This document shows, in pieces, positions 1-5,272 of a stretch of DNA of 6,602 bases. Each line of letters opens with the position of its first letter. Position 1 is the stretch's first letter. The stretch covers positions 1 through 6,602 of the forward strand of contig CAKTKF010000067.1 of the NCBI GenBank assembly GCA_934569215.1, in the 5' to 3' direction. The stretch is from an uncultured Oscillospiraceae bacterium (lineage in GTDB: Bacteria; Bacillota; Clostridia; Oscillospirales; Oscillospiraceae). A program made the translations under genes and the position numbers. The notes beneath the pieces were generated by a model that ran no database searches, had not been told where the DNA came from, and was given only the letters and a program-made list of their open reading frames with translations.

Positions 1-302
1 GCGGTGCTTTTGTGGAAAATATGGCGCAGAAAAAGGCCATGCTGGAAGAAAATCCCCTCGTCCGGCTGACCGATCAGGCGGACGAGATCTGCCGCGCCTG
101 CCCAAACAATCTGTCCGGCCAATGTGAATCCGTCGAAAAGGTGCGGCGCTATGACCGGGAAGTGCTTTCCCGGTGCGGCCTGACCCCCGGGGAAGTTCTG
201 CCCTACCGGGAACTGACGGAACGGGTGCAGAAAACCATTTTGCTGCCCGGTCAACGGGAGGATATCTGCGGCGACTGCCAGTGGACGAACTTGTGCCGCT
301 GA
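1..302 (+). CDS. DUF1284 family protein, 5'-truncated by the window edge
   Basis: This is the C-terminal part of a small cysteine-rich protein of unknown function. The reading frame is open to base 1, and the residues before the first in-frame GTG (G-A-F, then V-E-N-M) match the interior of DUF1284 proteins as I remember them, so the true start lies left of the window. Roughly 20 to 30 residues, including the usual N-terminal RPHH-type motif, are probably missing. Numbering from the GTG at 12, cysteines fall at 27, 30, 38, 55, 86, 89 and 95, giving a CxxC-x7-C group followed by CPNN-type context and a C-terminal DICGDCQW...LC group. Such spacing suggests metal or Fe-S binding, but that is inference; the biochemical role is unknown. 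It ends 54 bp before the birA start, and the putative birA promoter overlaps its last codons. Family assignment is from memory of the conserved motifs. Confidence 0.8.
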   Translation, partial: GAFVENMAQKKAMLEENPLVRLTDQADEICRACPNNLSGQCESVEKVRRYDREVLSRCGLTPGEVLPYRELTERVQKTILLPGQREDICGDCQWTNLCR

Positions 303-320
303 TCCGGTTTCCCTTATAAT
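291..320 (+). promoter_or_regulatory. Putative sigma-A promoter of birA
   Basis: A perfect -10 hexamer TATAAT lies at 315-320, with a weak -35 TTGTGC at 291-296 (18-bp spacer) that overlaps the end of the preceding gene. Transcription would begin near 327. This argues against the in-frame TTG at 324 as the birA start, since it would sit at or before the transcript start. The -35 matches consensus at only three positions, so the call is moderate. Confidence 0.45.
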
Positions 321-356
321 GATTTGTTCAGAAGCCGTATGAAAGGAGGCACCGCC

Positions 357-1346
357 GTGACCACCAAAGGAAAGCTGCTTGCCCTGCTGGAAGACAACAA
401 GGAGACGTTTTTCTCCGGGGAGGAGATTGCCCGGACGCTTCAGATATCCCGGGCAGCCGTGTGGAAGGCAGTGAACGCGCTTCGGGAAGACGGCTACACC
501 ATCGACGCGGTGACCAACAAAGGTTATCGGCTTTCTCCGGATTCGGACATTCTGTCCCCCCAGGGGATTCGCAGATTTCTGAAACCGGAATACCGGGATC
601 TGGATTTGACGGTACTCCCCACCGCGCCCTCCACCAACGCCCTTGTCCGGGAAAAGGCCAATCAGGGCTGTCCGGAAGGCTGCGTCATCATCGCCTGCGG
701 GCAGACCGCCGGGCGTGGACGCTACGGGCGGCAATTCTTTTCCCCTGTGGACACCGGCGTATACTTAAGTCTGCTACTCCGCCCGACGGCCTATTCCCCC
801 CAACAGGCGACCTGCCTCACGGCGGCGGCCGCGACGGCGATGTGTCAGGCCATAGACGCGGTGACTGGGCAGCAACCCGGCATCAAATGGGTCAACGACA
901 TTTTCCTTCATGGCAAAAAGGTCTGCGGCATTCTGACGGAAGCTGCCGTAGGTCTGGAGACCGGTTCCTTAGACTACATGGTGCTGGGGGCCGGTATCAA
1001 CATTTATCCGCCTACAGAGGGATTCCCGGAGGAGATCCAGTCCATTGCCGGGGCGATTCTGGAGCATAGCACTCCGGAGGCAAAAAACCGGCTGGTCGGA
1101 GAATTTCTGAACCGCTTTTGGGATTTCTACACCCACCCGGAACGCAAGGCATATCTGGAAGACTACCGCGCCCGCAGTTTGGCGATTGGGCGGAATGTCA
1201 CCGTTCTCTCCACAGGGCGAAAGGTCAGCGCCTATGCCTACGGCATTGACGACGATTTCCGTCTTCTGGTGCGCTACGAAAACGGCGAAACCGAAGCGCT
1301 GTCCTACGGCGAAATCAGCATTCAGCTGGGCGCGGACACCCCCTGA
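357..1346 (+). CDS. birA: Bifunctional biotin-[acetyl-CoA-carboxylase] ligase / biotin operon repressor BirA
   Basis: This cytoplasmic enzyme activates biotin with ATP to biotinyl-5'-AMP and transfers it to a lysine of biotin carboxyl carrier domains. With its DNA-binding domain it should also repress biotin synthesis or uptake genes. The product is 329 residues, the usual size. Residues 5-58 form a winged helix-turn-helix (SGEEIARTLQISRAAVWKAV, then the NKGYRL wing). The ligase domain shows PSTN (91-94), the biotinyl-AMP loop GRGRYGR (119-125), KWVND (177-181; many homologues have KWPND), the lysine before CGIL (188) and GAGIN (211-215). A small C-terminal SH3-like domain follows to the end. 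The start is the GTG at 357, because AAAGGAGG at 342-349 lies seven bases upstream; the upstream TTG at 324 and ATG at 339 lack such a site and 339 overlaps it. The gene ends in tandem stops (TGA TAA). No target biotin genes are in the window. Confidence 0.96.
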   Translation: MTTKGKLLALLEDNKETFFSGEEIARTLQISRAAVWKAVNALREDGYTIDAVTNKGYRLSPDSDILSPQGIRRFLKPEYRDLDLTVLPTAPSTNALVREKANQGCPEGCVIIACGQTAGRGRYGRQFFSPVDTGVYLSLLLRPTAYSPQQATCLTAAAATAMCQAIDAVTGQQPGIKWVNDIFLHGKKVCGILTEAAVGLETGSLDYMVLGAGINIYPPTEGFPEEIQSIAGAILEHSTPEAKNRLVGEFLNRFWDFYTHPERKAYLEDYRARSLAIGRNVTVLSTGRKVSAYAYGIDDDFRLLVRYENGETEALSYGEISIQLGADTP

Positions 1347-1349
1347 TAA

Positions 1350-1382
1350 GCACATGCAAAAGTACCCTGTACTTTTATGTGC
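1350..1382 (+). terminator. Hairpin just downstream of birA, possible terminator
   Basis: Arms AAAAGTAC (1358-1365) and GTACTTTT (1369-1376) enclose a CCT loop. After a two-base bulge (1356-1357), GCACAT (1350-1355) pairs with ATGTGC (1377-1382), making a 14-bp stem that begins one base after the second birA stop. The T-run belongs to the stem rather than following it, and the stem is not GC-rich, so termination efficiency is uncertain. It could work in both directions. Confidence 0.5.
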
Positions 1383-1391
1383 GGTCGTAAA

Positions 1392-1435
1392 ACAGTTAAT
1401 GGAGCGTATCTGTACAGATACGCTCCATTAACTGT
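1392..1435. repeat. Perfect 44-bp palindrome (copy 1 of palindromic module)
   Basis: Two 22-bp arms meet with no unpaired centre: the sequence reads ACAGTTAATGGAGCGTATCT followed by GT and then its exact reverse complement. Every pair from 1392/1435 to 1413/1414 was checked by eye. The core ATGGAGCGTATC...GATACGCTCCAT recurs at 5123-5154 beside the second MITE-like copy, and similarity extends a few bases outward (to about 1386). No U-run follows on either strand, so it is not a textbook terminator. It lies between convergent genes birA and the transketolase operon. Confidence 0.9.
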
Positions 1436-1448
1436 GTCAATATACGCC

Positions 1449-1569
1449 CCCCTTGGCTCTCCCTCTGGGAGAGCTGTCACCGAAGGTGACTGAAAGGGTA
1501 TTGCGCCCTAGTTCCCCCTCTCCGTCTTCGCTTCGCTCAGCCGCCTCTCTCATAGGGAGAGGCAAGGGG
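1449..1569 (+). repeat. MITE-like intergenic repeat, copy 1 (121 bp)
   Basis: The ends form a 15-bp imperfect terminal inverted repeat: CCCCTTGGCTCTCCC (1449-1463) against the complement of GGGAGAGGCAAGGGG (1555-1569), with one mismatch. Inside are nested hairpins: GCTCTCCC-TCT-GGGAGAGC (1456-1474), GTCACC-GAA-GGTGAC (1476-1490), and GCCTCTCTC-ATA-GGGAGAGGC-type pairing (1543-1563). The same element occurs inverted at 4981-5098. No open reading frame of credible function and no obvious target-site duplication are seen. It is probably non-autonomous, or a structural repeat of the REP type. Copy 1 has a small extra CTTCG unit near 1527-1535 relative to copy 2. Confidence 0.85.
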
Positions 1570-1579
1570 TGCTCATATT

Positions 1580-1613
1580 AACAGGCACAGCGGGTTATCC
1601 CGCTGTGCCTGTT
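1580..1613 (-). terminator. Strong hairpin after the transketolase operon, likely terminator
   Basis: A perfect 15-bp stem, AACAGGCACAGCGGG (1580-1594) and its complement (1599-1613), encloses a four-base loop. It lies 36 bases beyond the stop of the downstream transketolase subunit, where an operon terminator is expected. On the - strand the sequence after the stem is AT-rich (TAATATGAG) but lacks a long U-run, so it may be a weak intrinsic or purely RNA-stabilising hairpin. Confidence 0.55.
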
Positions 1614-1649
1614 CGCTGTCTGACGCCCATTCCGTGCAGGGCGCTTGTT

Positions 1650-2591
1650 TTATCGGTTCAGGAACTCCTTTGTAACCTCGACAATGTGTTCCGCGCTCAG
1701 GCCATAGGCTTTCAGCACCTCAGCCGCCGTGCCGGAGCAGCCGAACTTGTCGTCCACGCCGATGCGCTTGACCGGGACGGGATAGGTTTCCGCAAGGTAG
1801 CTGCACACCGCTTCGCCCAGGCCGCCGATGATGCTGTGCTCCTCGCAGGTGATGATTTTGCCGCACTCCTTGGCGCATTTCAGCACCAGCTCCTCGTCCA
1901 GAGGCTTGATGGTGGACATGTTCACGATCCGGGCGTGGATGCCCATGGCTTCCAGCGCCTCACCGGCCTTGATGGCCTCGTAGGTCATCAGCCCGTTGGC
2001 AATGACGGCAATGTCCGTACCCTCGCGCATAATCTCGCCCTTGCCGATCTTAAATTCAAAGCCGTCCTCATGGAACACCGGAACTGCCAGACGTCCCATC
2101 CGCAGGTAGACAGGCCCCTGATAGGCATACACCGCCTTGGTGGCCGCCTCGGCCTCCACGCCGTCGGCGGGGCAGATGACGACCATGCCGGGGATGGAAC
2201 GCATCAGCGCGAAATCCTCGCAGCACTGGTGGCTGGCGCCGTCCTCGCCCACGGACAGGCCGCCGTGGGAAGCGCCGATCTTCACGTTCAAGTGGGGATA
2301 TCCGATGGAGTTGCGAATCTGCTCGAAAGCCCGCCCCGCAGCGAACATGGCAAAGGAGGACGCGAAGGGAACGAAGCCGTTGGCCGCGAAGCCCGCCGCC
2401 ACGCACATCATGTCCGCTTCCGCAATGCCGCAGTTGAAGTGACGGTCTGGGTACGCCTTGGCGAACATACCGGTCTTGGTGGAGCCTGCCAGATCGGCGT
2501 CCAGCACCACGATATCCTCATGCTCCGCGCCCAGGGCGACCAGACCCCGTCCGTAGCCCTCGCGGGTGGCCATTTTCTTTACATCTGCCAT
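1650..2591 (-). CDS. Transketolase, C-terminal subunit (pyrimidine-binding plus C-terminal domains)
   Basis: This is one half of a split transketolase. The enzyme moves two-carbon ketol units between sugar phosphates in the non-oxidative pentose phosphate pathway, using thiamine diphosphate in the cytoplasm. The product has 313 residues, typical of the second half of split enzymes. The pyrimidine-binding domain covers about residues 5-170. It contains GIAEADM with Glu58 as the expected cofactor-activating glutamate, the aromatic FASSFAMF segment (77-83 region), and GEDGASHQ (115-122), corresponding to the family GEDGxTHQ motif. The transketolase C-terminal domain follows from about 190 to 305 (KPLDEE, EEHSIIGGLGEAV, FGCSGTAAEVL). 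The start is the ATG at 2591, one base after the stop of the N-terminal subunit. GGAGGG at 2600-2605, inside the upstream gene, is its ribosome binding site, so translational coupling is likely. A DXP synthase half is less likely because the motifs and partner are transketolase-like. Substrate use beyond classical pentose phosphates cannot be judged. Confidence 0.93.
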   Translation of the reverse strand: MADVKKMATREGYGRGLVALGAEHEDIVVLDADLAGSTKTGMFAKAYPDRHFNCGIAEADMMCVAAGFAANGFVPFASSFAMFAAGRAFEQIRNSIGYPHLNVKIGASHGGLSVGEDGASHQCCEDFALMRSIPGMVVICPADGVEAEAATKAVYAYQGPVYLRMGRLAVPVFHEDGFEFKIGKGEIMREGTDIAVIANGLMTYEAIKAGEALEAMGIHARIVNMSTIKPLDEELVLKCAKECGKIITCEEHSIIGGLGEAVCSYLAETYPVPVKRIGVDDKFGCSGTAAEVLKAYGLSAEHIVEVTKEFLNR

Positions 2592-2592
2592 T

Positions 2593-3438
2593 TTACATGC
2601 CCTCCAGATTGCTGAGCTGCTGCTTCAGCTCCGCCATCGCCACTGCGTACTGCTCGTCATTTGGTGCTGAGCCGTGCCAGCCGGCCTGATTCTCCATGAA
2701 GGAAACGCCCTTGCCCTTGACGGTCTTCATAATGATCGCGCTGGGTTTGCCTTTGACGGTTTTCGCCGTGTCCAGCGCAGACGCGATGGCGTCAAAGTCG
2801 TGGCCGTCGATAGTCTCCACGTGGAAGCCGAAGGCCTCCAGCTTCTTATCAATGGGATAAGGACTCATGACCTTGGCGATGTCGCCGTCAATTTGCAGGC
2901 CGTTGTTGTCGATGATGACACAGAGGTTGTCCAGTTTGTAGTGGGCGGCGAACATGCACGCCTCCCAGACCTGACCCTCCTGAATCTCGCCGTCGCCCAG
3001 CAGGGTGTAGACCCGGTTGTCCCGCTTCTTTTGACGGCTGGCCAGCGCCATGCCGCAGGCGACGGAAATGCCCTGCCCCAGAGAACCCGTGGACATATCC
3101 ACGCCGGGGACGGAGTTCATATTGGGGTGCCCCTGCAAATAGCTTCCCATCTTACGCAGCGTCACCAGATCCTCCACGGGGAAAAAGCCCCGCAGCGCCA
3201 GCGTCGCATACAGGCCGGGCGCGGTGTGACCCTTGCTCAGGACGAACCTGTCCCGATCCTCCCATTGGGGATTTTTCGGATCCACGCGCAATTCCTTGAA
3301 ATACAGATAGGTGAACATGTCCGCAGCGGACAGACTGCCGCCGGGATGTCCACTTTTAGCCGCGTGGACGCCCTCAATTACGCCCATACGCACTTTGCAG
3401 GCCATAACCTGCAGCTGCTTTTTTTCCTGGGGTGTCAT
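2593..3438 (-). CDS. Transketolase, N-terminal subunit (TPP-binding domain)
   Basis: This is the diphosphate-binding half of the split transketolase, expected to assemble with the product of the next gene. The product is 281 residues. Expected cofactor and substrate histidines appear in KSGHPGG (His31), LSKGHTAPG (His71), LQGHP (His103) and AGWHGSAP (His255). The thiamine diphosphate motif runs from GDG at 148-150 to NN at 178-179, the spacing normal for the family. The start was set at the ATG at 3438 because AAGGAGGA (3443-3450) precedes it closely; an upstream in-frame ATG at 3483 has no such site and lies in the leader of the transcript. It is the first gene of a two-gene - strand operon with a perfect-consensus promoter, suggesting high basal expression. 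The divergent neighbour is an ECF sigma factor gene; nothing visible ties the two functionally. Confidence 0.94.
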   Translation of the reverse strand: MTPQEKKQLQVMACKVRMGVIEGVHAAKSGHPGGSLSAADMFTYLYFKELRVDPKNPQWEDRDRFVLSKGHTAPGLYATLALRGFFPVEDLVTLRKMGSYLQGHPNMNSVPGVDMSTGSLGQGISVACGMALASRQKKRDNRVYTLLGDGEIQEGQVWEACMFAAHYKLDNLCVIIDNNGLQIDGDIAKVMSPYPIDKKLEAFGFHVETIDGHDFDAIASALDTAKTVKGKPSAIIMKTVKGKGVSFMENQAGWHGSAPNDEQYAVAMAELKQQLSNLEGM

Positions 3439-3497
3439 AGTATCCTCCTTGAAATATATAAATGCGGAATTTTCTATAGTCATACCAAGACGAGTGT

Positions 3498-3527
3498 ATT
3501 ATACATATCCCAGACAGCATTTGTCAA
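3498..3527 (-). promoter_or_regulatory. Consensus sigma-A promoter of the transketolase operon
   Basis: On the - strand, TTGACA (3522-3527) and TATAAT (3498-3503) both match consensus exactly, separated by 18 bp. Transcription would begin near 3491, giving a leader of about 50 bases before the ATG at 3438. No riboswitch-like structure was recognised in that leader. Confidence 0.85.
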
Positions 3528-3583
3528 GCAGACCGGCCTGAAAATATATCCTGTCCCGTCTCTCAAAAATTTTTTCGGCCGGG

Positions 3584-3612
3584 TGCAACAAAATGCCCGT
3601 CTCAATCGTATT
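3584..3612 (+). promoter_or_regulatory. Putative ECF-type promoter upstream of the sigma factor gene
   Basis: TGCAAC at 3584-3589 and CGTATT at 3607-3612 are separated by 17 bp. AAC in the -35 and CGT in the -10 are the usual ECF sigma signature, so the downstream sigma factor may activate its own operon. A TATATA at 3614-3619 is a possible sigma-A -10, but no matching -35 was found. A small inverted repeat (ATTCG-ATG-CGAAT, 3622-3634) lies just downstream. Assignment is by pattern only. Confidence 0.5.
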
Positions 3613-3651
3613 GTATATAGGATTCGATGCGAATTTGGGGGAGGTTGGGCA

Positions 3652-4092
3652 GTGGACGCGCTAAACTTATTTCATCGCTACCGGGATGATGTTTACCGGC
3701 TGGCAGTCAACTATACCCGCAGCCCCCGAGAAGCGGAGGACGTAAGCCGGACGGTATTTCTGAAGCTGGTGGAGCATGGAGAGCTGACGCCGGAAACAGA
3801 GCGGGATTTTCTCATGCAGGCAACTGCTGATACGTGCCATGATCTGCTTCGCTCGGGCGGCTGGAAACGCGCCGTGAAGGGCATCTTCCTCACCCCGAAG
3901 ACGGGCGGCTCCCGACAGAGCATCCTGCACCTGCCGCCCAAATACCGGGTGGTTCTGTACCTGCGCTACTACGAGAACTTTACCACTGGAGAAATCGCCC
4001 GGCTTCTGAAAATCCCCCAAGGCACCGCGGCCGCCCGGCTCTCCCAGGGGCGGGGACAGCTGGAAAAGCTGATGAGAAAGGGTGCAGCGTGA
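3652..4092 (+). CDS. ECF-type RNA polymerase sigma factor (short)
   Basis: The predicted product is a 146-residue group IV sigma-70 family protein that would direct RNA polymerase to a small regulon. Region 2 covers about residues 4-45 (FHRYRDDVYRLAVNYTRSPREAEDV, of which the RYRDDVYRLA and REAEDV parts are typical). Region 4 covers about 92-141 (LPPKYRVVLYLRYYENFTTG, then the EIARLLKIPQGTAAARL helix-turn-helix and a basic tail). It is shorter than most ECF factors, with a brief linker. In region 2.2 the usual Q-[DE] before VFL is replaced by R-T (VSRTVFLKL), which is unusual at a core-polymerase contact. The GTG at 3652 is chosen because GGGGGAGG (3637-3644) precedes it by seven bases and homology to region 2 begins at once; the frame is open far upstream, but only as antisense to transketolase. 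Its stop overlaps the start of the next gene, a typical sigma/anti-sigma arrangement. Confidence 0.85.
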   Translation: MDALNLFHRYRDDVYRLAVNYTRSPREAEDVSRTVFLKLVEHGELTPETERDFLMQATADTCHDLLRSGGWKRAVKGIFLTPKTGGSRQSILHLPPKYRVVLYLRYYENFTTGEIARLLKIPQGTAAARLSQGRGQLEKLMRKGAA

Positions 4093-4955
4093 ATAAGCAA
4101 GTGATCGATGTCTACAACGGGATGGCCATGCCCGACGACTGCGCCCGGCGCATTGAGGGAGAAATGAACCGTGCCATCCGTCAGAAAGGTGAAACCAAAT
4201 TTATGAAGAACGAAAAGAATGAGAAAAAGCAGAGCTGGGGCTTTGCGGTCGTGCTGGTATGTCTGGTGCTGGTGTTGTCCGTGGGAGGGGTGTTTCTCTT
4301 TCTAAACGTCTCCGGGTCAAAGAACGCCCCCGCCGCGCCGGTGGGGACTGAGCAGCTTGCCCAGCCGGAAATCCAGACGGGACCTGACACAGCAAGTACG
4401 GAAGCGGATTCCTTCACCCTGAGCGAAACCGGCAGGGCTTTTCTGGAAAAAATGTGCTACTTCATGCCGGACTGGGCAGGTGACGATTCCCTGAACGACG
4501 AATTCTGGCGGAACTTCCTGTTCTCCTCCTTCACCTGTCCGGAAATAACGGACAGCGGAGCGGCAATGACCGTCTGCGGCGAACAGGAACTGGTCACCAC
4601 CTCCTGGGGACAGGCAGTGAAGGTCAGCCGGGAGGACAGCGTTATTCCCTACGTCCGCCTTGCCCTTGGCCGGGAAATGCCCGCCTACTCCCCCGCCGTC
4701 CAGGACGTGAGCGCGGGGCAAACGCTATTCTATTTTGAAGATGGCTATTATTACGTCGGTCTCTCCGATTTCGGCGACGTGGGCTATGCCTTCCGCGGCT
4801 ATTACCCAAACTCCGTCGACGGTGCCACCGCTATCTTTGACATATACAGCGGCACCCCGGAGGATACCATCGGCACCGTCTGCTTCACCCTCGTCCCGGC
4901 GGACAACGAAAACGGCTTTACCATCTCCTCAAAAAGCTCCGATTTCGGCGGATGA
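4089..4955 (+). CDS. Probable membrane-bound anti-sigma factor with extracytoplasmic sensor domain
   Basis: This 288-residue single-pass membrane protein probably holds the upstream sigma factor inactive until an external signal arrives. Residues 1-49 are cytoplasmic and charged, beginning with a short helical stretch (VYNGMAMPDDCARRIEGEMN) that resembles the N-terminus of clostridial anti-sigma factors encoded beside ECF genes. Residues 50-74 form one hydrophobic transmembrane segment, preceded by lysine- and glutamate-rich sequence (positive-inside). A proline/alanine-rich linker (about 79-100) leads to an outer domain of about 180 residues that I do not recognise; it is rich in aromatic and acidic residues and ends in a GG. 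The GTG at 4089 overlaps the sigma stop by four bases, indicating coupling. An internal ATG at 4203 is possible but would remove the putative sigma-binding part. The function is inferred from position and topology; no zinc-binding HxxxCxxC motif is present, so it is not a classic ZAS anti-sigma factor. Confidence 0.7.
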   Translation: MNKQVIDVYNGMAMPDDCARRIEGEMNRAIRQKGETKFMKNEKNEKKQSWGFAVVLVCLVLVLSVGGVFLFLNVSGSKNAPAAPVGTEQLAQPEIQTGPDTASTEADSFTLSETGRAFLEKMCYFMPDWAGDDSLNDEFWRNFLFSSFTCPEITDSGAAMTVCGEQELVTTSWGQAVKVSREDSVIPYVRLALGREMPAYSPAVQDVSAGQTLFYFEDGYYYVGLSDFGDVGYAFRGYYPNSVDGATAIFDIYSGTPEDTIGTVCFTLVPADNENGFTISSKSSDFGG

Positions 4956-4980
4956 CCCGCATTTTTGACCATTTATGATG

Positions 4981-5098
4981 CCCCCTTGCCTCTCCCTATG
5001 GGAGAGGTGGCTGAGCGAAGACGGAGAGGGTACGTAAGGCTGCAATGCCCTCTCAGTCACCTTCGGCGACAGCTCTCCCAAAGGGAGAGCCAAGGGGG
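4981..5098 (-). repeat. MITE-like intergenic repeat, copy 2 (118 bp, inverted)
   Basis: This is the same element as at 1449-1569 but reversed. Its ends form a 16-bp terminal inverted repeat, CCCCCTTGCCTCTCCC (4981-4996) against the complement of GGGAGAGCCAAGGGGG (5083-5098), with one mismatch. The internal hairpins are kept, including CCTCTCCC-TAT-GGGAGAGG (4989-5007) and the GTCACC...GGCGAC pair (5057-5070). It begins 25 bases after the anti-sigma stop codon, so it may also act as the 3' structure of that transcript. Similarity to copy 1 is high over the whole length by eye, with the middle (about 5031-5048) least conserved. Confidence 0.85.
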
Positions 5099-5122
5099 TC
5101 TGCACCCCGTTATAGAACGAGA

Positions 5123-5154
5123 AATGGAGCGTATCTGTACCGATACGCTCCATT
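5123..5154. repeat. Near-perfect 32-bp palindrome (copy 2 of palindromic module)
   Basis: Sixteen-base arms (AATGGAGCGTATCTGT and its partner) pair at every position except one (5136/5141). The core is the same as the 44-bp palindrome at 1392-1435. The flank out to about 5167 also resembles the outer flank of copy 1 (CACTATTTTATGG against the complement AACTGTTTTACGA). It sits on the same side of the MITE-like element as in copy 1, so the two form one composite unit. The spacer between them is about 11 bases longer here. Confidence 0.88.
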
Positions 5155-5212
5155 CACTATTTTATGGTCACCCATCAGACCGACAAGGGAGGTTTCTTAA
5201 TCCAACGTTCAA

Positions 5213-5241
5213 TTGACAACCTTCCCATTGCCCTGTATAAT
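5213..5241 (+). promoter_or_regulatory. Consensus sigma-A promoter for the 5273-6602 operon
   Basis: TTGACA (5213-5218) and TATAAT (5236-5241) match consensus exactly with the ideal 17-bp spacer. Transcription should start near 5248, about 25 bases before the ATG at 5273. The promoter lies 45 bases beyond the outer end of the composite repeat. Confidence 0.88.
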
Positions 5242-5272
5242 AGGCGGTATATGGAAAATCCGAGGTGTGCAT

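Noticed and set aside
1392..1435. Palindrome as a BirA operator
   Set aside because: The arms contain TTAA-like bases near birA, but the layout does not match the spaced TTGT(T/A)AACC-type operator, it is downstream of birA with no biotin gene nearby, and the same core occurs at 5123 in an unrelated context.
1386..1569. CRISPR array or tRNA in the repeat-rich gap
   Set aside because: The repeats are inverted hairpin units, not regularly spaced direct repeats, and no cloverleaf with TTCRANNC-type T-arm was found.
1569..2615. Long + strand open frame (348 codons) opposite the transketolase C-terminal subunit
   Set aside because: It is antisense to a clearly conserved enzyme, has no ribosome binding site, and its composition (His/Ala/Gly/Val-rich) is typical of the mirror frame of a GC-rich gene.
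3439..3491. Riboswitch in the transketolase leader
   Set aside because: The leader is only about 50 bases, AT-rich and without a recognisable aptamer.
2674..3651. Upstream in-frame extension of the sigma factor frame across the transketolase N-terminal gene
   Set aside because: The stretch is antisense to transketolase and the sigma homology starts only after the GTG at 3652, which has a strong ribosome binding site. Openness is a codon-bias effect.
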